In this document: in pieces, positions 1 to 10,559 of the stretch
Layout of the letters: every line of letters starts with the position of its first letter
Position numbering within the stretch: the stretch's first letter is position 1
Program-made: the position numbers and the translations under genes
Notes under the pieces: generated by a model
Seen by the model: only the letters and a program-made list of their open reading frames with translations
The model's database searches: none
Told to the model about the DNA's origin: nothing
Source: Microbacteriaceae bacterium
Lineage (GTDB): Bacteria > Actinomycetota > Actinomycetes > Actinomycetales > Microbacteriaceae
Direction: 5' to 3'
Assembly (NCBI GenBank): GCA_026785785.1
Contig: JAJAZI010000257.1
Span: forward strand, 1 to 11,279
Length of the DNA: 11,279 nt

Positions 1-1535
1 ACCAGGTCGAAGCTGAGGTCGGTGGTGCTTCGGAAGTTGAGGTGGGTGGATGCGGTGACGACGTTGGTTCCGTCGCGGAGCGCTGTGGGTGGGACGGTGA
101 AGGTCGCGGCGTTGGCCGTTGTGGTTGCGACGCTGGTGCGGGGTGCGGCGGTCGCATAGCTGGTGGAGGAGAGGGTCCCGGTGGGCAGGTTTTTGCGGCC
201 GATCTCGATGCCGTTGACGTAGACGACCACTCCGTCGTCGGCTCTGGTCGTGACGGCCACCTGGGACAGGGCGCTGGCGTCGGTGATGGTGAACTGGTGT
301 CGGAACCGGGCGCTGAGTGGCCGGTTGGAGGTGGGTGCGGGGACGTCGATGTTGGTGCCGAGTCCGGTGCTGCCGAAGCCGAGCACGGCGGGGCCGGTAT
401 TCCAGGCGGAGTCGTTGAACCCGAGACCGGTCCAGCCGGTCGGCCAGGCCTCTTTGATGTACTGCCACCGCCAGGCCGAGCCGCCTCGCACCAGCACCTC
501 CTTGGTGGAGGTGCTCTCGCTCATGTCGTAGCCGAGGGTGAAGCTGCTGTTCGCGTCGGTCTCGTACCGGTTCAGCGTCGGAGAGTAGGTGACTGCTTTG
601 ATCGAGTTCTCCGACGGATCGAATACGTAGTAGCGGAGCCACCCCTGCCCGCCGTCGGCACGGTCTTGGAAGTTGGTGAGGATTTGGTGAACGGGCTTCC
701 CGCAGGCGTTGGGATCGGCTCTGTGCGCCTCACTCAGCTCGCCGTCATGCCAGTGCCCGTTGACCACGAGGAAGATGTTGCAGTTGTTGTAGATCAGTTC
801 GTTCCACACCTGCACCGAACTGTTGATCCCGGCATCCTGGCGCGTCGTGACTGTGGTGCGGTTGCCGCCCGTGGTGATGAACCCGTGGGTGGCGATGATC
901 GCGCGGCGGTCAGGGTAGGCGTTGAGCACTTTCTGAGCCCACTCGAGCGCATAGTCGGGCGATTCGTACTCGAGGTTGATGAGGACGAAGTCGAGGTCGC
1001 CCTCACTGAAGAGCGCGAAGTTGTCTTTGTTCTTTCGGTCGATGGGATCGGGGCCGAAGAGGTTTTGGCCGAGGTACCCCCCGTAGGACGCGGATGGCGA
1101 GTTCCAGGATGCCTGCGCGTACCGGCTCGGCGGGAAGTACCTGTCGAAGAGCGGGGCTTCGCCGTTGTTAATGTTCATGTCGTGATTGCCGGGCAGCACG
1201 CTGTTCGGCACACCTGCAGAGTCGAGGGTCGCCATGTACTGGTTGGCCCGCTGCCACTGCGGGTCGCTCGGGAACGACTCGACGATGTCTCCGAGATGGG
1301 CGACGAACGACACGTTCAGGGCGTCGCGCTGGTCGGCGATCCACTGGGTTTGCTTGCCGAACGTCGGGTGGTTGAGCGTGCTGTCGGAGTAATGCTGCGT
1401 GTCGGGAATCACCACGAAAGAGAACTGGTCCCCCTCAACCGGCTGCGCGTGCGCGGGCTGGGCGGCTCCCGTCGGAACGAAAAATGCCACGAGGAGAGCA
1501 AGAGAAAGAAGGAGGCACCGTACTCGTCGCGTCAG
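1..1535 (-). CDS. Secreted calcineurin-like metallophosphoesterase with C-terminal galactose-binding-like domain (3' end missing)
   Basis: Probably an exported phosphoesterase; substrate unknown. About 511 residues are visible and the frame is still open at base 1. Counting from a CTG at 1535: residues 1-30 form a signal peptide (TRRVR, then a leucine-rich core, then AHA before Q31). The metallophosphoesterase motifs follow in order: PDTQH (D45, H48), LGD (D83), GNHD (116-119), ATHG (H217) and GHWH (260-263), which together supply the usual two-metal ligands. From about residue 346 a second domain begins with SAWRWQY, then GWTGLGFNDSAW and DDGVVVYVNG, resembling the jelly-roll carbohydrate-binding-like domains of secreted actinobacterial and planctomycete proteins. 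No ATG, GTG or TTG lies in frame between the stop at 1583-1581 and a GTG at 1490, which would cut off most of the signal peptide; CTG 1535 or ATT 1565 is therefore preferred but unproven. It has its own promoter upstream. The family assignment is firm; start and substrate are not. Confidence 0.85.
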   Translation of the reverse strand, partial: MTRRVRCLLLSLALLVAFFVPTGAAQPAHAQPVEGDQFSFVVIPDTQHYSDSTLNHPTFGKQTQWIADQRDALNVSFVAHLGDIVESFPSDPQWQRANQYMATLDSAGVPNSVLPGNHDMNINNGEAPLFDRYFPPSRYAQASWNSPSASYGGYLGQNLFGPDPIDRKNKDNFALFSEGDLDFVLINLEYESPDYALEWAQKVLNAYPDRRAIIATHGFITTGGNRTTVTTRQDAGINSSVQVWNELIYNNCNIFLVVNGHWHDGELSEAHRADPNACGKPVHQILTNFQDRADGGQGWLRYYVFDPSENSIKAVTYSPTLNRYETDANSSFTLGYDMSESTSTKEVLVRGGSAWRWQYIKEAWPTGWTGLGFNDSAWNTGPAVLGFGSTGLGTNIDVPAPTSNRPLSARFRHQFTITDASALSQVAVTTRADDGVVVYVNGIEIGRKNLPTGTLSSTSYATAAPRTSVATTTANAATFTVPPTALRDGTNVVTASTHLNFRSTTDLSFDL

Positions 1536-1567
1536 CGTCGGGCCAACGGGAGATTCCGTGAGAATCC

Positions 1568-1581
1568 GGCTTTCAAAAGCC
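1568..1581 (-). repeat. Short inverted repeat in the metallophosphoesterase leader
   Basis: GGCTTT and AAAGCC are separated by two bases. In RNA this could fold as a 5-bp stem with a UUGA loop, between the predicted transcription start (about 1595) and the candidate start codons at 1565 and 1535. A regulatory role is only a possibility, because 6-bp inverted repeats also occur by chance. Confidence 0.35.
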
Positions 1582-1601
1582 TAGGGAGTCGGGTGTTTCA
1601 C

Positions 1602-1630
1602 ATTTAAGACCCCGCCAGATGAATTGTCAA
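1602..1630 (-). promoter_or_regulatory. SigA-type promoter of the metallophosphoesterase gene
   Basis: On the minus strand a perfect TTGACA (-35, bases 1630-1625) is followed after exactly 17 bases by TTAAAT (-10, bases 1607-1602), which matches four of six consensus positions. Transcription should start near 1595, giving a leader of about 30 to 60 bases before the candidate start codons. It faces the metallophosphoesterase and sits downstream of the pyk hairpin, so this gene is probably its own transcription unit. A perfect -35 with ideal spacing is unlikely by chance in such GC-rich DNA. The site was read by eye and has no experimental support. Confidence 0.65.
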
Positions 1631-1646
1631 CAGGCAGGCAGGCAGG
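1631..1646. repeat. (CAGG)4 tetranucleotide repeat abutting the -35 box
   Basis: Four perfect CAGG units on the plus strand (CCTG on the minus strand) end exactly where the -35 hexamer of the metallophosphoesterase promoter begins. Length change by slippage would not alter the -35/-10 spacing but would shift anything bound upstream. Four units is short for a phase-variable tract. Confidence 0.7.
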
Positions 1647-1715
1647 CGACGACCCGACAATCCGGAAGCCAAACGAGAGCAGCGCCAACGAGCGGGGCGG
1701 ATGCCGGGCGCACGC

Positions 1716-1749
1716 CGAACCTCCCGGGCGGCGAGGCCCGGGCGGTTCG
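1716..1749 (-). terminator. Probable pyk terminator hairpin, no U-tract
   Basis: CGAACC (1716-1721) pairs with GGTTCG (1744-1749), and CCCGGGC (1723-1729) pairs with GCCCGGG (1736-1742). The only mismatch is 1722/1743, and the loop is GGCGAG. This makes a 13-pair, very GC-rich stem starting 22 bases after the pyk stop codon and ending about 86 bases before the next promoter. No run of T follows on the transcribed strand, so it is not a classic intrinsic terminator. Hairpins lacking U-tails behind genes are common in actinomycetes, where termination or 3'-end protection is the usual interpretation. Confidence 0.6.
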
Positions 1750-1771
1750 AGGAGCGCTGGGCCGAGGAACG

Positions 1772-3214
1772 CTAGCCCGCGTACGCGGGGGCGGCGCCGT
1801 TGTGCACGTCGCCGACACGGTGCACCCGCACGTCGTTGGTAGAGCCGGAGATCCCGGGGGGCGATCCGGCAATGACGATGACGCGGTCGCCGACGGAGGC
1901 GCGATTGTGCCCGAGGAGGATGTCGTCGACCTGGCCCATGAGATCGTCGGTGTGCTTCACCCGCGGGACGAGGAAGGTCTCGACGCCCCAGACCCAGGCG
2001 AGGCGAGAGCGGATGCCCGGTTCCGGGGTGAACGCGAAGATGGGCGTGTGGTGGCGGAGCCTGGACATGCGGCGCACCGAGTCGCCGCTTTCGGTGAACA
2101 CGCACAGGTAGCGGGCATCGACGAAGTCGGCGACCTCCGCCGCGGCCAGGGTCAGGGCGCCGCCGAGGGTGCGCGGCTTGGTGCCGAGCGCGGGGATGCG
2201 GTCGAGCCCGTGCTCCTCGGTGGAGGTGACGATGCGCGCCATGGTCTGCACCGTGATCACGGGATATTCCCCCACGCTCGTCTCGCCGCTGAGCATGACC
2301 GCGTCCGCACCGTCGAGCACGGCGTTGGCCACGTCGGAGGTCTCGGCGCGGGTTGGGATGGGGCTGGAGATCATCGATTCGAGCATCTGCGTCGCGACAA
2401 TTACGGGCTTCGCCATTCGGCGGGACATCTCGATCGCCTGCTTCTGCACGATCGGGACGGCCTCGAGCGGCAGTTCGACGCCGAGGTCGCCGCGGGCGAC
2501 CATGATGCCGTCGAACGCGTCGATGATGGCCTCGAGGTTGTCGACGGCCTGCGGCTTCTCGATCTTCGCGATAATCGGCACCTTGCGGCCGACCTCGGCC
2601 ATGATCTCGTGCGCGCGCTCGATGTCCTCGGCGTTGCGCACGAAGGAGAGCGCGATGAGGTCGGCGCCGAGCGCGAGGGCCCAGCGCAGGTCTGCTTCGT
2701 CCTTTTCGCTCATCGCGGGAACGTTGACGGCGACACCGGGCAGATTGATGCCCTTGTTGTTGGAGACGGCTCCCGCGACGACGACCTCGGTCGTGACCGT
2801 GTTGCCCTCGACCGAGACAGCACGGAGCTTGACCTTGCCGTCGTCGATGAGGAGTGGGTCGCCCGGCTTCACGTCGCCGGCGAGACCGGAGTAGGTGGTT
2901 CCGCAGATCTCCTTGGTGCCGAGGATGTCCGCGGTGGTGATCTTGAAGATGTCGCCGACCGCGAGTTCGTGCGGGCCGTTGGCGAACTTGCCGAGGCGGA
3001 TCTTGGGGCCCTGCAGGTCCACGAGCACGGCGACGGCGCGACCGGAGTCATCGCTCGCGCGGCGCACGTTCATGTAGACCTCTTCGTGCACCGCGTAGTT
3101 GCCATGGCTGAGGTTCATCCGCGCGACGTCGACGCCGGCATCGATGATCGCCCGGATGCTGTCGTAGCTCGACGTTGCCGGGCCGAGGGTGGCCACGATT
3201 TTTGCGCGTCTCAT
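1772..3214 (-). CDS. pyk: Pyruvate kinase (PykA-like)
   Basis: Cytoplasmic glycolytic enzyme converting phosphoenolpyruvate and ADP to pyruvate and ATP. It has 480 residues, a normal length. The TIM barrel begins at once with RRAKIVATLGPAT; RMNLSHG (R32, N34, S36, H37) contacts nucleotide and substrate; the lid B domain lies at about 70-165; IIAKIEKPQAVDN carries catalytic K217 and metal ligand E219; ARGDLGVE gives D243 and ATQMLESM gives T275. The C-terminal allosteric domain spans about 350-480. K71 in DLQGPKIR, where K+-dependent enzymes have Glu, predicts activity without monovalent cation. ATG 3214 is chosen because AAGGA lies four bases upstream and RRAKIVATLGP is the family's usual beginning; the in-frame ATG at 3229 has no ribosome binding site. 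It is separated from gltD by a 124-base gap holding a tandem repeat, and a strong hairpin follows it. Confidence 0.97.
   Translation of the reverse strand: MRRAKIVATLGPATSSYDSIRAIIDAGVDVARMNLSHGNYAVHEEVYMNVRRASDDSGRAVAVLVDLQGPKIRLGKFANGPHELAVGDIFKITTADILGTKEICGTTYSGLAGDVKPGDPLLIDDGKVKLRAVSVEGNTVTTEVVVAGAVSNNKGINLPGVAVNVPAMSEKDEADLRWALALGADLIALSFVRNAEDIERAHEIMAEVGRKVPIIAKIEKPQAVDNLEAIIDAFDGIMVARGDLGVELPLEAVPIVQKQAIEMSRRMAKPVIVATQMLESMISSPIPTRAETSDVANAVLDGADAVMLSGETSVGEYPVITVQTMARIVTSTEEHGLDRIPALGTKPRTLGGALTLAAAEVADFVDARYLCVFTESGDSVRRMSRLRHHTPIFAFTPEPGIRSRLAWVWGVETFLVPRVKHTDDLMGQVDDILLGHNRASVGDRVIVIAGSPPGISGSTNDVRVHRVGDVHNGAAPAYAG
1776..1789. repeat. Perfect 14-bp palindrome in the last codons of pyk
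   Basis: CCCGCGTACGCGGG is its own reverse complement and encodes part of the terminal PAYAG of pyruvate kinase, ending two bases before the TAG stop codon. In RNA it can form a 5-bp stem with a GUAC loop. It may add to the 3'-end structure with the hairpin at 1716-1749, or be a protein-binding palindrome, or be chance in GC-rich coding DNA. Confidence 0.5.
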
Positions 3215-3243
3215 TGGTTCCTTTTTCATTCGTGCGGAGTGCT

Positions 3244-3268
3244 GAGACGGCTTCGTCGGGCCGTGCTC
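3244..3268. other. Imperfect hairpin in the gltD-pyk gap
   Basis: GAG-ACGGC (3244-3251) can pair with GCCGT-G-CTC (3260-3268): eight pairs with one bulged G and an 8-base loop. On the minus-strand transcript it lies about 70 bases after the gltD stop and 20 bases before the pyk Shine-Dalgarno. It could be the end of the gltBD message, a pyk leader structure or chance; no T-run follows. Confidence 0.35.
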
Positions 3269-3272
3269 GGCG

Positions 3273-3336
3273 GTGCGGGTGTTGGGTGCGGGTGTTGGGT
3301 ACGAGTGTTGGGACGGGTGTTGGGTACGAGTGGGGA
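3273..3336. repeat. Degenerate 13-bp tandem repeat, G-rich on the plus strand, between gltD and pyk
   Basis: Five head-to-tail units start at 3273, 3286, 3299, 3312 and 3324. Units 1 and 2 are identical (GTGCGGGTGTTGG), unit 3 is GTACGAGTGTTGG, unit 4 is 12 bases (GACGGGTGTTGG), and unit 5 is partial. The array fills the half of the gap next to gltD. Two stretches (3277-3299 and 3310-3335) each have four G-runs of at least three, with loops of 2-7 bases, so both fit the G-quadruplex pattern. The G-rich strand is the template strand for pyk. I see no recognisable promoter in the array. Confidence 0.85.
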
Positions 3337-3338
3337 GA

Positions 3339-4785
3339 TCAGATCGAGACTGCGCGGTCGGTGGGCCGCACCGGCGCAGGCAGTTTCGTCTCGCCCTCAA
3401 GATAGCGGTCTACGGCGGCGGCCGCAGCACGGCCCTCGGCGATCGCCCAGACAATGAGCGACTGTCCGCGGCCGGCATCCCCGGCGACGAATACTCCCGA
3501 TTCGCTCGTCTGGTAGTCACCGTCACGCTCAACGTTGCCGCGTTCGAACGGCAGCTGGAGCTGGTCGGCGAGCTTGTCACCCTCCGTGCCGGTGAAGCCG
3601 AGCGCAAGGAGCACGAGGTCCGCGGGGATCTCTCGCTCCGTTCCCGCCTTGGGCACGCGCCGGCCGTCGACGTTCTCGGTCTCGGCGACGCGGATCGCGC
3701 GCACCTCCCCGACCTCGTTGGCGAGGAACTCGACCGTCGAGGCGAGATACACGCGTTCGCCGCCCTCTTCGTGGGCGCTGGTCACCTCGAACAGGGTGGG
3801 GGCAATCGGCCAGGGGTGGGCCTCGGTGCGCTCGGTCGGCGGTTGCACGCCGATCGCGAGGTTCGTGACCGAGAGGGCGCGCTGGCGGTGGGTGGTGCCG
3901 ATGCAGTCCGCTCCGGTATCGCCGCCGCCGAGCACGACGACATGCTTGCCATCGGCGGTGATCTGGTCGAGCACGGCATCGCCGGCGCCGACGCGGTTCT
4001 GCTGCACCAGGTACTCCATCGCGAAGTGCACGCCGGAGAGGTCGCGGCCGGGGATCGGCAGGTCACGCGGCACGAGGGCTCCCGTGGCGACTATCACGGC
4101 GTCGTAGCGCGCGCGCAGGTCGCTCCAGGAGATGTCGACGCCGATGTTGACGTTCGCGCGGAAGCGGGTGCCCTCCGCCTGCATCTGGCGCAGGCGGGAC
4201 TCGATGTGCTTCTTCTCCATCTTGAAGTCCGGGATGCCGTAGCGCAGCAGCCCGCCGATGCGGTCGTCCCGCTCGAAGACGGCGACGGTGTGGCCGGCGC
4301 GGGTCAGCTGCTGGGCCGCGGCGAGCCCGGCCGGGCCGGAGCCGACGACCGCCACGGTTTTGCCGGTGAGCCGCTCCGGCGGGTGCGGCTCGACCCAGTC
4401 GTTCGCGAAGGCCTGGTCGATGATCGACACCTCGACCTGTTTGATCGTGACGGCCGGCTGGTTGATGCCGAGCACGCACGAGCTCTCGCACGGGGCCGGG
4501 CATAGGCGCCCGGTGAACTCGGGGAAATTGTTTGTGGCGTGCAGTCGCTCAATGGCCTGGCGGCCCTCGCCGCGCCACGTGAGGTCGTTCCACTCCGGGA
4601 TCAAGTTGCCCAGCGGGCAGCCCTGGTGGCAGAACGCGATGCCGCAGTCCATGCAGCGACCGGCCTGCTTACGCACGGTCGCGGTGTCGCCCTGCTCGTA
4701 GACCTCTTTCCAGTCCATGAGCCGCAGCGCGACGGGCCGACGGGGCGGCAATTCTCGTTCTGTGACCTTCAGGAACCCTCTGGGA

Positions 4786-4793
<8 letters not shown>
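3339..4793 (-). CDS. gltD: Glutamate synthase [NADPH] small subunit
   Basis: Beta subunit of NADPH-GOGAT. It takes electrons from NADPH on its FAD and passes them through iron-sulfur centres to GltB, which makes glutamate from glutamine and 2-oxoglutarate. It has 484 residues, close to the 470-490 typical of the family. The N-terminal domain carries the cysteines of the two [4Fe-4S] clusters: C47, C50, C55, C59, then C98, C102, C106. FAD-binding VVGSGPAG follows at 149-156, the NADPH-binding motif LGGGDTG at 288-294, and the C-terminal FAD motif [14 protein letters not shown] begins at 438. Start is GTG 4793, set by GGAGG six bases upstream inside the end of gltB. The 8-base overlap with gltB suggests translational coupling and equal subunit production. 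All key residues are present. Confidence 0.97.
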
Positions 4794-9363
<4,570 letters not shown>

Positions 9364-9372
9364 GAGCAACCG

Positions 9373-9384
9373 TCCTCACGAGGA
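9373..9384 (-). promoter_or_regulatory. gltB ribosome binding site with adjoining complementary UCCUC
   Basis: The minus-strand message reads UCCUC-GU-GAGGA, then nine bases, then the AUG of gltB. GAGGA (9377-9373) is the only good Shine-Dalgarno and fixes the start at 9363. The UCCUC immediately before it is its exact complement, so UCCU could pair with AGGA around a CGUG loop and partly mask the site. The pairing is inference. Confidence 0.55.
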
Positions 9385-9422
9385 AACAGCTTCGCGGGAC
9401 GTCAGCGGCCCTGGGGTTGGCG

Positions 9423-9439
9423 GCCTTCCTGACGAAGGC
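9423..9439. other. Small hairpin in the lgt-gltB gap
   Basis: GCCTTC and GAAGGC form a perfect 6-bp stem with a 5-base loop, about 60 bases upstream of the gltB start. The surrounding gap (9364-9499) also holds a weak GGGCC/GGCCC pair at 9464-9481, 19 bases past the lgt stop. Neither has a T-run. I could not recognise -35/-10 boxes in this gap, so whether gltB has its own promoter is open. Confidence 0.35.
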
Positions 9440-9499
9440 GTCGCAGTGGGTGGGGATTCGTGTGGGCCTTTGGTGCGGCCCGCTCATTCCCCGTCGTGC

Positions 9500-10519
9500 C
9501 TATGCTTTCGCACCGTCCCCGCTTGTGGCAGGTTTCCTGGCTGATGTTCCGGCATCCTCCGCGGCATCGTTGCCATTATCGTCGGAGTCCGAATATCTCT
9601 CGCCCGAGTCTACCCCAGCGACCTCGGGGGACCACTCCCTGCCGGGCAGGTACGGGCTCGGCTCGATGCCGGGGTGACGGCGGGTCTGCACGATGATGAT
9701 GACGAGTCCGACGAGGATTGCGGCGAACGCGGCCCAGACATTGGTGCGCACGCCGAGGAAGATCTCGCTCGGGTCGACGCGGATTGACTCGAAGACGCTG
9801 CGGCCGATGCCATACCAGATGAAGTAGAGCCCGATGAGCTTGCCCCACTGCACGTGCAGGCGGCGGTCGATGAGCAGCAGCAGCGCTGCGCCGGCGACGT
9901 TCCAGATGATCTCGTAGAGGAACGTCGGATGGAACAGTGTTCCCTCGGCCAGGCCGATGGGGAAGGCGGGGTTCGTCGAGGCGATCTCGAGGCCCCACGG
10001 CAGGTTGGTCGGGAGGCCGAAGAGTTCCTGGTTGAAGTAGTTGCCGAGTCGGCCGAATGCCTGCGCGAGCAGCAGGCCGGGCGCCAGGGCATCCGCGAAG
10101 CTCCAGAACCGCAGGCCTGCCTGGCGGCAGCCGAGGTAGGTGCCGAGGGCGCCGAGGATGAGTGCCCCGAAGATCGCCATGCCGCCCTCCCAGATGTAGA
10201 GGGTGCGGGCGAGGTCGGCGCCGGGGAAGAAGTAGTCGTCCGGGTGGGTGAGCACGTGGAAGATGCGGCCGCCGATGATACCGAACGGCACCGCCCAGAT
10301 CGCGATGTCGAGCACGACGCCGGGGTCGGCGCCGCGCCGTTTGAGGCGCGCGCTCGTGAGCGCGGTGGCAACGACGATGCCGACCAGGATGCAGATCGCA
10401 TAGGCGTGGATGTTCACGTCGAACGGGAAGAATCCGAGGCCGATGTCACGCAGCCATTGGCCGAGGTTGAAGACCTGCCAGTCGGGGCTGGGGGCGGGGA
10501 TGCTCAGGGGTGCGAACAT
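9500..10519 (-). CDS. lgt: Prolipoprotein diacylglyceryl transferase
   Basis: Integral membrane enzyme that moves the diacylglyceryl group of phosphatidylglycerol onto the lipobox cysteine of prolipoproteins, the first step of lipoprotein maturation. It has 339 residues. The signature GRLGNYFNQELFG is at 156-168 (R157, N160, E165), HPTFLYE at 197-203 and GRSVFES at 239-245, the region of the second essential arginine of the E. coli enzyme. Hydrophobic segments at about 37-57, 68-90, 108-128, 142-155, 204-218, 226-240 and 260-278 fit the seven-helix fold. After about residue 282 comes a polar, acidic, probably disordered cytoplasmic tail, common in actinobacterial Lgt. The segment WEGGMAIFG has Phe where E. 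coli has His103. ATG 10519 has only a weak, distant GAAAGG (11 bases). It follows trpA after 40 bases and is probably co-transcribed with it. Confidence 0.96.
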   Translation of the reverse strand: MFAPLSIPAPSPDWQVFNLGQWLRDIGLGFFPFDVNIHAYAICILVGIVVATALTSARLKRRGADPGVVLDIAIWAVPFGIIGGRIFHVLTHPDDYFFPGADLARTLYIWEGGMAIFGALILGALGTYLGCRQAGLRFWSFADALAPGLLLAQAFGRLGNYFNQELFGLPTNLPWGLEIASTNPAFPIGLAEGTLFHPTFLYEIIWNVAGAALLLLIDRRLHVQWGKLIGLYFIWYGIGRSVFESIRVDPSEIFLGVRTNVWAAFAAILVGLVIIIVQTRRHPGIEPSPYLPGREWSPEVAGVDSGERYSDSDDNGNDAAEDAGTSARKPATSGDGAKA

Positions 10520-10559
10520 TTAACCGGTCGCCTTTCTGGTGGGGGAAGAACGAACAGGC
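10520..10559 (-). other. trpA-lgt intergenic gap
   Basis: Forty bases containing a weak Shine-Dalgarno-like GAAAGG (10531-10536) for lgt. I see no promoter or terminator, which favours read-through from trpA into lgt. Confidence 0.5.

Noticed and set aside
1581..1601. GTG at 1601 as start of the metallophosphoesterase with read-through of the TAG at 1583-1581
   Set aside because: The predicted promoter -10 ends at 1602, so the transcript should begin downstream of this GTG; no read-through signal is needed or seen.
42..1607. Open frame of 521 codons on the plus strand opposite the metallophosphoesterase
   Set aside because: The minus strand carries all metallophosphoesterase motifs in order; the plus-strand product shows no family features.
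3215..3229. Alternative pyk start at ATG 3229
   Set aside because: It has no ribosome binding site, and its first codons contain the AAGGA that serves ATG 3214.
1619..3457. Open frame of 612 codons on the plus strand opposite pyk, and similar ones at 3273-4505 and 9854-10816
   Set aside because: Same reason: shadows of pyk, gltD, lgt and trpA with biased, domain-free translations.
9364..9499. Riboswitch (for example a glutamine aptamer) or GlnR/AmtR operator before gltB
   Set aside because: Only small hairpins are present; no recognisable aptamer core or operator consensus could be seen by eye.
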